From a virus, in IMG/VR virus record IMGVR_UViG_3300044633_000774, positions 30,655-94,654 of that record: a DNA stretch of 64,000 nucleotides, one strand, 5' to 3'. Made by a program: the position numbers and the translations under genes. Below are positions 31,046 to 39,754 of the stretch, piece after piece (positions within the stretch are counted from its first letter, which is position 1; each line of letters starts with the position of its first letter). The notes under the pieces are model-generated. The model ran no database searches, was not told where the DNA came from, and saw nothing but the letters and a program-made list of their open reading frames with translations.

Positions 31046-33058
31046 ATGCTTAAAAAAATCTTACTCTCACCTTGGACTGCGGTCCTAACCCTAGCACTGA
31101 TTGTCGGTATTACTATTACTGGTCCTACGTTTGTAGAAAGCGTTAAATTACGATATTTTGATCAGCTTATTACCAGTCAACCCCCGGTAGAAAATAATAT
31201 CTACACTGTAAACATAGATGAAGCCACTCTAGACAAGTTTGGACAGTGGCCATTCAAACGTGATGTTTACGCAGACCTGATCAGCGACCTGTATAGTCAT
31301 AATGCTGGTCTGGTTGTTTGGACTGTTATGATGCCAGAGACTGATCGACAAGGTGGTGATGCTTACCTTGCTGAAGCATTAACAGACTTTCCTGTTATCT
31401 TAACCAACATGCCCGGCCAAGCAACTAAGAATATTCCACGTAAGCCAGGTAGTGCTGTTATTGGCTCAGAGTACATTGACACTATTGTACAATATCCAGG
31501 CATCATTGCTAACATTCCTAGTTTAGAGCAGAATGCTGTTGGTGTTGGTATTGCTAACACATTTCCAGAAATAGACGGGGTTAACCGTAGACTGCCATTG
31601 TTTGTGGGCTACGACAATAATGTATATCCTAGTATACCATTAGAAGTTCTGCGAGTCTTAGTCAACACTAATACTTTCCAAGTTAAGTTAAATGCGCAAG
31701 GTGTAGAGAAGATGCGTATTCCTGGCTTTAATCCTATCAGTACAGACAGTCAAGGACGTATCTGGGTAGACTGGAGTCAGACTAATCGTCAAGTATCGGC
31801 AGTTGATTTGCCCGACGATTTTGGTGGCAATATTGTTATTGTGGGCACTACAGCCGCAGGTACTAATAATCCTGTAGCAACAAGTAAAGGTAACGTGTGG
31901 CCTCAAGATATGCAGGCCGCTGTAATTGGCACATTAGCCAACAATGTAAACATTGAACGTCCCGATTGGGCACCTGGTGCTGAACTGTTGGCACTTATCG
32001 CTATCAGTTTGATCATCTTGTTCTTAAGCCGTTGGGTCTATGTAGGACTTGGTGTAGGTATTGTATTAACTGCTAGTTTAATTCCTGCTAGTATGTACCT
32101 GTTCTCGCACTACAAATTTTTAATTGATGCTATTGTACCAACGGCAGGCATAGTTCTAGTTATGCTACATGCTTACGGCGTTAAGTTTGTATCAGAGTTC
32201 CTACAGAAACAACAGATCAAGAAACAATTTGGTAGTTATGTTAACCCTACTATTGTTGAACGCTTGCAAAAGAATCCAGACTTAATTAAGTTAGGTGGTG
32301 AACGTCGAGAGTTATCAATTGTTATGACTGACCTACGTGGCTTTACTACACTCGGTGAAAGTTTTGGAGATGATGTAGAAGGTCTCACACAGATCATGAA
32401 CGACTACATGACAGCACTGAGTATTCCTGTACTTAAGAACGACGGTACTCTGATTAAGTTCATTGGTGATGCGTCACTACACGTACACGGTGCTCCATTA
32501 GATGATGCTAATCACGCCAAGACTGCTGTACAGACAGCACTTGAAATGATCAAAGCCATTGAGGACTTTAACGTAGAACTTGTAGCCAGTGGTCGTCCGC
32601 CAGTTGGTATGGGTGCGGGTGTCAACACTGGTGAAACCTTAATTGGTAACATTGGTGCTAAGAGCAAGTTTGGCTATGACGTATTAGGTGACAGTGTAAG
32701 TACAGCGGCTCGACTAGAAGGACAGACTAAATCATATGGTGTCCTACTAATCATTGGTCCTAAAACTGCTGAGTATTGTAAAGATGCATTTCCTGTAGTA
32801 TGGCTAGATAACATTGCTGTTAAAGGTAAAACAATTGGTCTTGACATTTATACAGTTGGTCGTACTAATCTGTATATGCACGAAGAGTATCGCAAAGAAT
32901 ATACTCGAGGTTCGTGGGGCAAGGCTATTGTATGGGCTAAAAAATTAGTCAACAACGATGATGTTGATATTAAACATTATTATGAACTAATGATTGAGCG
33001 TATGGAACAGGGTGTTCCTGCAAATTTTGATGGAACATATCATGCTACGAGCAAGTAG
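31046..33058 (+). CDS. CHASE2-domain class III adenylate/guanylate cyclase
   Basis: A 670-residue membrane signalling enzyme. An N-terminal membrane helix (VLTLALIVGITITGPTFV) is followed by an extracytoplasmic CHASE2 domain (NIYTVNIDEATLDKFGQWPF). Three more helices at about 315-380 precede the cyclase domain. There MTDLRGFTTLGESFGDD gives the first metal Asp, FIGDASLHVHGAP the second, and GMGAGVNTGETLIGNIG and LGDSVSTAARLEG the rest of the active site. The substrate-selecting residues cannot be judged safely, so ATP or GTP is open. Such sensors are bacterial; a phage copy would change host cyclic-nucleotide signalling. Its end overlaps the next gene. Confidence 0.92.
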   Translation: MLKKILLSPWTAVLTLALIVGITITGPTFVESVKLRYFDQLITSQPPVENNIYTVNIDEATLDKFGQWPFKRDVYADLISDLYSHNAGLVVWTVMMPETDRQGGDAYLAEALTDFPVILTNMPGQATKNIPRKPGSAVIGSEYIDTIVQYPGIIANIPSLEQNAVGVGIANTFPEIDGVNRRLPLFVGYDNNVYPSIPLEVLRVLVNTNTFQVKLNAQGVEKMRIPGFNPISTDSQGRIWVDWSQTNRQVSAVDLPDDFGGNIVIVGTTAAGTNNPVATSKGNVWPQDMQAAVIGTLANNVNIERPDWAPGAELLALIAISLIILFLSRWVYVGLGVGIVLTASLIPASMYLFSHYKFLIDAIVPTAGIVLVMLHAYGVKFVSEFLQKQQIKKQFGSYVNPTIVERLQKNPDLIKLGGERRELSIVMTDLRGFTTLGESFGDDVEGLTQIMNDYMTALSIPVLKNDGTLIKFIGDASLHVHGAPLDDANHAKTAVQTALEMIKAIEDFNVELVASGRPPVGMGAGVNTGETLIGNIGAKSKFGYDVLGDSVSTAARLEGQTKSYGVLLIIGPKTAEYCKDAFPVVWLDNIAVKGKTIGLDIYTVGRTNLYMHEEYRKEYTRGSWGKAIVWAKKLVNNDDVDIKHYYELMIERMEQGVPANFDGTYHATSK

Positions 33059-33833
33059 TTTCATCATACTGCTACTATTCTGCACCGCAGTAGTAGCAAA
33101 GCCTATTACTGCTAAAAGTTTTTTAGTAGCAGATAACACAGGCGAAGTTATACTAGAAAAGAATGCTGATCGTGTACAGCCTATTGCCAGCATTACTAAA
33201 CTAATGACAGTGATGGTGGTGTTAGATGCCAACCAAAACTTAGATGAAATGATCACACTTGATCGTAGAATGGTTAATAAGTATCACACTCGGTTACCGC
33301 GCAGCGTTAAACAGCTGACTCGTGGTGAATTAATTGATCTTGCTATTGTCAAGAGTGATAACTTTGCCGCATATACATTAGGCGCAAATTATCCGGGTGG
33401 TCTAGCTCGTTGTATAGCTGAAATGAATCATATTGCGTTTGTATTAGGCATGACAAGTACCACATTTGCCGACCCTACAGGATTAGACGCAGGCAATGTG
33501 AGTAATGCCCGTGATTTAGGTAAATTAGTCCTAGCCGCAAACGAATATACAGAGATTACCGAAGCTAGTGGTAAACCTAATGTAAGTATCAAAGTTAAAC
33601 GTCGTTGGTGGCAATTTGGCAACACCAATCCAATGGTTAGAAATAGTAATGATGTAAGAGTAAGTAAAACAGGTTATATAAATGAAAGTGGCGGTTGTGT
33701 GGTTATGCTACTTGATACTGAGTTAGGACAACGTGTGATTGTGTTGCTTGGTAGTAAAAATACTCGTACACGTTTTCCAGAAGCACAAAAAATCGCTGTA
33801 ACAGTTAGCAACAGCGATATTAATGTTGATTAG
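33042..33833 (+). CDS. PBP7/DacA-like D,D-peptidase (peptidase S11)
   Basis: About 263 residues with a signal peptide (MLRASSFIILLLFCTAVVA). All three penicillin-binding motifs are present: IASITKLMTV (S-x-x-K), VKSDNFAAY (S-x-N) and VSKTGYINE (K-T-G). It cleaves peptide side chains or cross-links of peptidoglycan in the periplasm. The ATG at 33042 gives the signal peptide a normal length and has GGAA before it; the frame extends to 32994. It overlaps the cyclase by 17 bases. It faces the minus-strand lysis-type cassette and may serve wall remodelling or release. Confidence 0.9.
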   Translation: MLRASSFIILLLFCTAVVAKPITAKSFLVADNTGEVILEKNADRVQPIASITKLMTVMVVLDANQNLDEMITLDRRMVNKYHTRLPRSVKQLTRGELIDLAIVKSDNFAAYTLGANYPGGLARCIAEMNHIAFVLGMTSTTFADPTGLDAGNVSNARDLGKLVLAANEYTEITEASGKPNVSIKVKRRWWQFGNTNPMVRNSNDVRVSKTGYINESGGCVVMLLDTELGQRVIVLLGSKNTRTRFPEAQKIAVTVSNSDINVD

Positions 33834-34153
33834 TCACTGCCACCACTTGCAGTTTTATCGTCTTCATTCTTTAAATGTGCTTTATTAATTTCTTTCTCGG
33901 CTTCTACACGTTCAAATTCAATTGTCTTACCACGTAGATGTAACACAGTGTTTACTTTTTGATTCAAACGTATTAAATCGTTGTCTAACATACGTATGCG
34001 ATCAATCAAGGCAATAAGCACAGTATTTGCGTCTGAAATGACTGGTTTTACCTCTTTTGTGGCCCATTCGAATACGAATTTGATGATGAATCCCATGCCC
34101 ACTGCCATAACAATGGGAAAGCCATATTTGTTTACTAAATCTACTACATCCAT
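33830..34153 (-). CDS. Holin-like small membrane/coiled-coil protein
   Basis: A 107-residue protein with one N-terminal membrane helix (YGFPIVMAVGMGFIIKFVFEW) followed by a coiled coil (ALIDRIRMLDNDLIRLNQKV) and a charged tail. The plan matches BhlA/UviB-like putative holins. It is a paralogue of the protein at 35626-35907, which has the same GFPI start and coiled coil. It is the last gene of the minus-strand cassette, overlapping the DUF4337-like gene by 10 bases and the peptidase gene by 4. Holin activity is unproven. Confidence 0.65.
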   Translation of the reverse strand: MDVVDLVNKYGFPIVMAVGMGFIIKFVFEWATKEVKPVISDANTVLIALIDRIRMLDNDLIRLNQKVNTVLHLRGKTIEFERVEAEKEINKAHLKNEDDKTASGGSD

Positions 34154-34701
34154 AATAAAATCCCTTGTAACATTAAGAATATGCCTGCACCTGCCATAAA
34201 AAAGCTACCCCAGAACAAAGCCATACTAACACTTAAGATACTTGCTGACAATAATACAATGCTTAGTTGATATGCTGTTGAAGCATAACCTACCCAAGGT
34301 AATTGTTGTTTATAATGATCACGATCTGCTTCTAATGCCTTGGCCTGTTTGAATAGTGCTGGTTTGCCTTCTTCACCTAGTTCATAACTTGCAGCTTTAT
34401 CAGTAAACTTTTTAGCTTTAGCAGGATCTGTAATTTGTTGTGCGGCTAGCTCATACTGTGTTTGCTTAATACTTTTAGCTTGATAAAAAGCCCAGATGTC
34501 GTTGGCCTGTATAGTGTTGTTCATTACCTTGCTATTAAGACTGCCTTGTAGCCACATGTTGAATGCTAACAATGCCGCAAAGATATTAATTACTAGACCA
34601 GCTTTACTTTTAATAAGTTTTTCTGTAGCTGAAACGTCCTCTTCAACTACGTCTTTCTTCTGACGTGTTACCATTTTAATTACTGTATCATGTAAAGCCA
34701 T
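34144..34701 (-). CDS. DUF4337-like membrane protein
   Basis: A 185-residue membrane protein. One helix near 40-60 (LVINIFAALLAFNMWL) is followed by ANDIWAFYQAKSIKQTQYEL, the hallmark W-x-x-Y-Q-A-K-x-x-K of the DUF4337 family, and two C-terminal helices (AYQLSIVLLSASILSVSMALF; FFMAGAGIFLMLQGILLW). The family function is unknown. The ATG at 34701 forms a TAATG overlap with the lipase stop; a TTG at 34725 is less likely. In a phage cassette it may take part in membrane disruption. Confidence 0.75.
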   Translation of the reverse strand: MALHDTVIKMVTRQKKDVVEEDVSATEKLIKSKAGLVINIFAALLAFNMWLQGSLNSKVMNNTIQANDIWAFYQAKSIKQTQYELAAQQITDPAKAKKFTDKAASYELGEEGKPALFKQAKALEADRDHYKQQLPWVGYASTAYQLSIVLLSASILSVSMALFWGSFFMAGAGIFLMLQGILLWM

Positions 34702-35477
34702 TATCCATTGTCCCCATTTTTCCAACGCTCTAAGATTTCGGCATAGCGTGTAATGCTGTGATTGGTAAAGAAGTTGATTTCTCGACGTTTAAGTCCTACT
34801 AAGAATCCACGCCACACGTCTTTAGTTACCTGCCACGCTGTTGGAGCACGTAAGTGACCATAGTGATTCATATAATACATACCACCAAAGTGTTTGTATG
34901 GCCAAGGTGGAACACGTGCTACGATATCGGCATTGTTAACAAAGCGGAAATGTAGTACACCTGTTGCTTCAATTTTGTTAATATAATTTTTAGTGCCAAC
35001 TTTTGGACTACCAAAGGTAAACAAAGCCTGTGGACTAGGGCAATCTTCTGAATACTGTAGACGATAAGCAACTAATGTGGCCATTGCGGCTCCTAGACTG
35101 TGCCCTGTACACCATACTGTACGTGTCTTACCGTGATCATCGGCAAGATCTTTTAGTTCGGGCCAAATGTTATCTACACTTTCTTTAAATCCACGATGGA
35201 TCCATTTTACACCTGAGTTGCTTTTTACTGGACGGGCTTTTAAGTCACTGGCAATATCAGCAAACTCTGTAGGCTGTGTGCCACGGCAGGCAATAACTAA
35301 GTCAGTTTTGTTTTCTAACCAATATGCTTGACTACCTTTAACATCTATTAGGGTTGATTTAAACCCAAGTTCTTTAAATGCCGCTCGACCTTCCTTTTCA
35401 TCTAAGTAAGCAAGTTCACTAATCTTAGCAAACAACCAAGCCTGCTCAGTAAACGGGCGCATGTTTATTGCAGACAT
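34701..35477 (-). CDS. Class 3 lipase (alpha/beta hydrolase)
   Basis: A 258-residue Lipase_3 family protein. The nucleophile elbow is VWCTGHSLGAAMATL with catalytic Ser in G-H-S-L-G. DLVIACRGTQPTEFADIASD gives the oxyanion region, NADIVARVPP the Asp and YMNHYGHLR the His region. It would hydrolyse membrane or storage lipids. No signal peptide is present, so it acts in the cytoplasm or needs the neighbouring holin-like proteins to reach the envelope. It overlaps the upstream 53-residue gene by 13 bases. Lipases are uncommon in phage genomes. Confidence 0.88.
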   Translation of the reverse strand: MSAINMRPFTEQAWLFAKISELAYLDEKEGRAAFKELGFKSTLIDVKGSQAYWLENKTDLVIACRGTQPTEFADIASDLKARPVKSNSGVKWIHRGFKESVDNIWPELKDLADDHGKTRTVWCTGHSLGAAMATLVAYRLQYSEDCPSPQALFTFGSPKVGTKNYINKIEATGVLHFRFVNNADIVARVPPWPYKHFGGMYYMNHYGHLRAPTAWQVTKDVWRGFLVGLKRREINFFTNHSITRYAEILERWKNGDNG

Positions 35478-35626
35478 AATACTACTCCTATTATTAATCC
35501 AACAAATACTCCAAAAGCAAATGCTTTAATTATATCAGTGTCATTCCAGATAGATTGTTTCTTAAGCCATTCTTGTGTGTGCTTTGGTTGTTGCTCCAAC
35601 CATTCCTGATGAGGTAGTTTAAACAT
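35465..35626 (-). CDS. 53-residue single-pass membrane protein
   Basis: Reads MFKLPHQEWLEQQPKHTQEW at the N-terminus and ends with the membrane helix FAFGVFVGLIIGVVLCLQ. Its ATG overlaps the stop of the holin-like gene (TAATG) and its end overlaps the lipase start, so it is a genuine link in the operon. Size and topology are those of small phage lysis proteins; function not established. Confidence 0.65.
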   Translation of the reverse strand: MFKLPHQEWLEQQPKHTQEWLKKQSIWNDTDIIKAFAFGVFVGLIIGVVLCLQ

Positions 35627-35907
35627 TAATCTCTCCGAGCATCTGTTTTTCCGTCGGCTCTGGCTATTCTTTCAAGGTCGGGGCGTAGTCCTAGTGCTGA
35701 ACTAACTTGTGTGTCTATTCTGATAATTTCATGATTCATTGTTTTAACGCGATTGTCTAATGCTGTGATGATACCGGCCATGCCTTTGATACTACCTAGT
35801 ACACCTTGTAGTAGTAATTTGATTGTTAGGTAAACAAAATAGCCGCCTGCTAATGCTACTGCGATAGGAAACCCTAGGTCTCCGATGATTTTGAATATGT
35901 CGCCCAC
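35626..35907 (-). CDS. Holin-like small membrane/coiled-coil protein
   Basis: A 93-residue protein with an N-terminal membrane helix (LGFPIAVALAGGYFVYLTIKLLL), then a coiled coil (ITALDNRVKTMNHEIIRIDT) and a charged tail. It is a paralogue of the 33830-34153 protein. It is first in the five-gene minus-strand cassette and has AAGGAG and a late promoter upstream. Similar proteins are annotated as BhlA/UviB-type holins, so a role in late membrane permeabilisation is plausible. Confidence 0.65.
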   Translation of the reverse strand: MGDIFKIIGDLGFPIAVALAGGYFVYLTIKLLLQGVLGSIKGMAGIITALDNRVKTMNHEIIRIDTQVSSALGLRPDLERIARADGKTDARRD

Positions 35908-35934
35908 AGTCTACTCCTTGAATTATTATACAAG

Positions 35935-35942
35935 TATTTATA
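35935..35942 (-). promoter_or_regulatory. T4-type late promoter TATAAATA for lysis-type cassette
   Basis: On the minus strand exact TATAAATA at 35942-35935, followed by CAAGGAGTAG and the ATG at 35907. Confidence 0.8.
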
Positions 35943-35956
35943 GGAGTTTAAATAAA

Positions 35957-37084
35957 TTAGTTAGTCAACACGTGATGAATATCTTCGTAGGCTACAGTGC
36001 TGTCATCGTAGTCTATTTCTTTGAACAAAGCCTTACAATTATCTAACAATTCTCTAGTTATAATATGCTTAAATTCACCGTAGAAATGATGAAAATTGTA
36101 CTCTACGATTGGCGCTATAGCCTCTATAACCTGTTGTTTTTCTTCTGCTGTTAATGCACAATACCAGGCTAACTGTTTGACTACTGCTTCTGTACGTTGG
36201 TCTGGATCTTGTATAAGATCATAACTTTCGTCAATGATACTGTCAAAGGTCTTGAATCCGTAGCTTTTCAAGTAGGCTAAATTGCCCGGTGCGGCCAGTA
36301 ACATGAACGGCTGTTTCATTGCAATAGGTTTGAATATCTTTTCTGTTAGGTGTAGTTTGTCATAGTAAAACACAGTTTCTGTAACTATATGCCAAAAACT
36401 GTTGTCAGCACAGCGAGGAATATCTGCACTGGCTCCCCCTAATACATTTTCTTTATCAATGATAAAAGGTGTGCTAGGCAGGTGTAGTTTAATGTGTTCG
36501 ACAGCCTTAGCTGATAGTTTAGTGTAAGGATTAGTAATTTCTTCTTGCCAACTGGCCTGTTCTGTAGTTAGGCCAAAGCTGACTTGGCCGTGTTCTAATA
36601 GCATTTCTGCGGCTAATTGGCTAACAAAGTAGCAACGATAGCTACGATCATTTGATACCAATCGATTAAATGTTATATAATCATATGTATATTTTTTAAC
36701 GATCTGCTTGTTATAGTTTAGAGCATAGAACCCACGATACCAATCTAATGCTGCGAAACCGTGCCAAAAGTAATACAATTTTGGTAACGAACGGCTAATA
36801 CATAAGTTATCAACTAACGAGGATTTTTCACTTGTTGCTAGAATATCCAGTCCCCTGGGGTTTGCAATGTTAAGCAAGGCAGTCGCAAACGGTTCTATCA
36901 CAGGTTCTTGATCATACAAAAATATTTTTTTGAAGTCAACAGAGTAGTTAAATACATGTATATCAAATTCATTGTAATCCTTTACATCACCGGATGGATA
37001 CACACCGTTTGGTAAGGTATAAAGAGCTAATTTTTTAAAAATAGTTCTATTTAAAAATTCGTAAGCATGATTAATTTGGAGCAT
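35957..37084 (-). CDS. Glycosyltransferase-like protein
   Basis: A 375-residue protein with a C-terminal LTEKIFKPIAMKQPFMLLAAPG and GFKTFDSIIDESYDL. This E-K-x-x-K-P-(I) plus P-F-(I/M) pattern recalls the donor-binding end of GT10-like fucosyltransferases and related phage proteins. A paralogue lies at 43158-44240. The N-terminal half is not recognised. Its ATG is two bases from the ATG of the divergent sugar dehydrogenase, so their promoters lie inside each other's coding sequence. Activity and substrate are inferred only. Confidence 0.55.
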   Translation of the reverse strand: MLQINHAYEFLNRTIFKKLALYTLPNGVYPSGDVKDYNEFDIHVFNYSVDFKKIFLYDQEPVIEPFATALLNIANPRGLDILATSEKSSLVDNLCISRSLPKLYYFWHGFAALDWYRGFYALNYNKQIVKKYTYDYITFNRLVSNDRSYRCYFVSQLAAEMLLEHGQVSFGLTTEQASWQEEITNPYTKLSAKAVEHIKLHLPSTPFIIDKENVLGGASADIPRCADNSFWHIVTETVFYYDKLHLTEKIFKPIAMKQPFMLLAAPGNLAYLKSYGFKTFDSIIDESYDLIQDPDQRTEAVVKQLAWYCALTAEEKQQVIEAIAPIVEYNFHHFYGEFKHIITRELLDNCKALFKEIDYDDSTVAYEDIHHVLTN

Positions 37085-37086
37085 TA

Positions 37087-38328
37087 ATGTCGTCTCAATT
37101 AAAAAAAGTAGGATTCATCGGAATCGGTAAACTCGGGCTAGCCTGCGCAGAAGTAATGTCTACTCACTATGACGTTACTGGCTATGATATTTACCCACGA
37201 GTCAGTGATAAGATCACAATATCTGATACGCTAGAATCAGCAGTTCGAAACAAAGATATTGTGTTTGTAGCAGTACAAACACCGCACGACCCAATTTATG
37301 ATGGGTCACAACCAATTACACATTTGCCTAATAAAGATTTCGATTACACTATCGTACGTCAAGTGCTGGCAGATATCAACCAATATGCTACACCGGATCA
37401 GCTTGTGGTGTTAATTAGTACAGTGCTTCCTGGCACAACACGTCGTGACCTACGCCAACATATTACCAATGCACGTTTTATCTACAATCCATATCTTATC
37501 GCCATGGGCAGTGTTGAATGGGATATGGTCAACCCAGAAATGATTATTGTCGGCACTGAAGATGGTAGTCTAACTGGTGATGCACAGTTATTGCGTGACT
37601 TCTACGCACCCCTTATGGAAAACGATCCGCGCTACGCTATTGGCACTTGGGACGAAGCAGAAGCTATCAAAATTTTCTACAATACATTTATCAGTACCAA
37701 AGTCGGACTGGTAAACATGATACAAGATGTTGCAGTAAAAAGTGGTAACATTAATGTTGATGTTGTTACAGATGCACTATCAAATGCAACTATGCGTATT
37801 GTCAGTAAAAAGTACCTAACAGCAGGCATGGGTGATGCAGGACCTTGCCATCCACGTGACAACATTGCCCTGCGTTGGCTAGCTGAGAATTTAGATTTGG
37901 GCTACGACATATTTGACACAGTCATGCACGCTCGTGAAAAGCAAGCAGAGAATCTTGCTGTGTACCTTAAAAATCTGAGTAATGAACATAGTCTGCCGAT
38001 TGTTATACACGGAAAAGCCTACAAGCCCGACGTGGATTATCTAGATGGTAGTTACAGTTTGCTAATCGGACATTACCTTAAAGAATTAGGTGCAGAGTTC
38101 AGCTACAGCGATCCGTTAACAGGAGATTTAATTTATGATGGTACTGATGCAGTAGTATTGCTAGCACATAACAGACAAATTACTTATGGATACACAGGTG
38201 AGCAGACAGTGCAACAATTATATTTTGTGCCGGGCCCGCAGAGTGTGATCTTAGATCCTTGGCGTAAATTTGAAAACTCTAACTATAAAGTTATACATTA
38301 CGGAAACACCCGATTACATGATAATTAA
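37087..38328 (+). CDS. UDP-glucose/GDP-mannose dehydrogenase-family enzyme
   Basis: A 413-residue nucleotide-sugar dehydrogenase. The Rossmann start VGFIGIGKLGLACAEVMSTHY binds NAD. NTFISTKVGLVNMIQDVAVKSG is the central helix and GMGDAGPCHPRDNIALRWL holds the catalytic Cys (family G-G-P-C-x-P-K-D). A C-terminal domain begins VIHGKAYKPDVDYLDGS. It would oxidise a UDP-sugar to a uronic acid for surface glycan or DNA decoration. It starts a four-gene run with an oxygenase and amidinotransferase. Several motif residues differ from Ugd, so the substrate may be different. Confidence 0.82.
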   Translation: MSSQLKKVGFIGIGKLGLACAEVMSTHYDVTGYDIYPRVSDKITISDTLESAVRNKDIVFVAVQTPHDPIYDGSQPITHLPNKDFDYTIVRQVLADINQYATPDQLVVLISTVLPGTTRRDLRQHITNARFIYNPYLIAMGSVEWDMVNPEMIIVGTEDGSLTGDAQLLRDFYAPLMENDPRYAIGTWDEAEAIKIFYNTFISTKVGLVNMIQDVAVKSGNINVDVVTDALSNATMRIVSKKYLTAGMGDAGPCHPRDNIALRWLAENLDLGYDIFDTVMHAREKQAENLAVYLKNLSNEHSLPIVIHGKAYKPDVDYLDGSYSLLIGHYLKELGAEFSYSDPLTGDLIYDGTDAVVLLAHNRQITYGYTGEQTVQQLYFVPGPQSVILDPWRKFENSNYKVIHYGNTRLHDN

Positions 38329-38812
38329 TCCGTTTTGGGACGATGAATATAAACAGCTAGACTACGTTCAAGAACCATTTAACAATACTGACGATACTCG
38401 ACAGTGGCTAGCCCAGGGATACAGTCCTAAGTTTACTGGTGCTATGTGCGATATGCGTAAACAGCAACCCAGTTGGAATCACAAGTTTGTAGAACATTTT
38501 ATCACGTTAGGATGGAAAGACATCGGCACCAGCTACTATCGTATGGACACTGGCACTGTATTGCCCACTCATCAAGACACCTACAAAAGATATGTTGAAG
38601 TATACAATCTGCAGGAGCAAGAGCATGCAATTCGTAGAGCCGTTGTATTTTTAGAACCCTGGGCTAGTGGACACTACTTAGAATTAGATGGTAACCCTGT
38701 AGTAGAGTGGCCTCGAGGATTTTGTGTTATCTGGCCTTATGATACACCACACATGGCAGCCAATTTAGGATTAACGCCAAGATATACACTACAAGTTACA
38801 GGACACGTATGA
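38318..38812 (+). CDS. 2-oxoglutarate/Fe(II)-dependent oxygenase-like protein
   Basis: A 164-residue protein starting MIINPFWDDEYKQLDYVQEP at an ATG that overlaps the end of the dehydrogenase by 11 bases. The iron-binding facial triad is visible as H-x-D in LPTHQDTYKRY and the distal His in YDTPHMAANLG, with Arg in TPRYTLQV for 2-oxoglutarate. It resembles aspartyl/asparaginyl hydroxylases or phage prolyl hydroxylases. Target unknown. It overlaps the amidinotransferase by 4 bases. Confidence 0.72.
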   Translation: MIINPFWDDEYKQLDYVQEPFNNTDDTRQWLAQGYSPKFTGAMCDMRKQQPSWNHKFVEHFITLGWKDIGTSYYRMDTGTVLPTHQDTYKRYVEVYNLQEQEHAIRRAVVFLEPWASGHYLELDGNPVVEWPRGFCVIWPYDTPHMAANLGLTPRYTLQVTGHV

Positions 38813-39723
38813 AAATAAACAGTAATAACGAATGGGGCAAATTAAAAAGCGTAGTAGTTGGTTCAGCTACTAATGCTAACTGGCCCTCAAATGATCCAGT
38901 GTTTGCCAAAGAGGGAGAAAAAACTCTATGGAAGGAAACTCCTGTACCTAGTGGTGCAGTCCCCCAACATATCATAGATGAAGCCAACGAGGATCTACAG
39001 GATCTAGCTGATGTATTAACTAAACTAGGTATAACTGTATATCGCCCGCATGACTTAGATTTTGTAGCTCGCAAAGGTATGTATAACTATTGCCCTCGTG
39101 ATAGATTACTAATAGCAGGTGACCGTGTCATTGATCCTGCAATGATGTATCCTTGTAGAGATCAAGAAATTGAAGCATTAGATTTTGTCTTAGACTATGC
39201 TGGCAGTGTACATCATATGCCACGCGGGCAGGGCATGGTTATGGATGCGGCTAATGTGTCACGATTAGGCCGCACTTGGCTGTACTTGTTAAGCGACAGT
39301 GGTAATCAACCAGCGGCCGATTGGCTACAACAGCAACTACCAGACATTACTATTGAGACCTGCAATTTCTACAGCGGAGTACACATTGACAGCACTATTA
39401 CTCCTTTACGAGAAGGCTTTGTGGCATTAAATGCCAGCAGAGTAACACCTCAAAATTGCCCACGTGCATTTGATGGTTGGACTAAGCTATGGGTTGCTGA
39501 TGTAGAAGCTCAAGACTTTTATCAATATCCTTACGCTAGCAAATGGATTGGAATGAATATGTTAAGTGTAGATCCTAATACAGTTATTGTTGATCGACAA
39601 CAGTATAAACTCATTGAAGATTTAGAGCGTGCAGGATTTACTACCATACCCTTACAGATGCGCCATGCTAGAACACTTGGCGGTGGATTCCACTGTGTTA
39701 CCTTAGACTTAATTAGAGAATAA
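38809..39723 (+). CDS. Amidinotransferase-family enzyme
   Basis: A 304-residue member of the arginine/glycine amidinotransferase fold. The active-site Cys is in RTLGGGFHCVTLDL near the C-terminus, His in FYSGVHIDSTITPL, and NYCPRDRLLIAGD is the P-R-D segment. Such enzymes move an amidino group from arginine to an amine, or hydrolyse arginine. With the sugar dehydrogenase and oxygenase beside it, a modified amino-sugar or a guanidino compound is a possible product (inference). It is coupled by ATGA to the oxygenase. Confidence 0.82.
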   Translation: MKINSNNEWGKLKSVVVGSATNANWPSNDPVFAKEGEKTLWKETPVPSGAVPQHIIDEANEDLQDLADVLTKLGITVYRPHDLDFVARKGMYNYCPRDRLLIAGDRVIDPAMMYPCRDQEIEALDFVLDYAGSVHHMPRGQGMVMDAANVSRLGRTWLYLLSDSGNQPAADWLQQQLPDITIETCNFYSGVHIDSTITPLREGFVALNASRVTPQNCPRAFDGWTKLWVADVEAQDFYQYPYASKWIGMNMLSVDPNTVIVDRQQYKLIEDLERAGFTTIPLQMRHARTLGGGFHCVTLDLIRE

Positions 39724-39754
39724 CAGCTAAATATCTGTAACACATGGAAATAAT

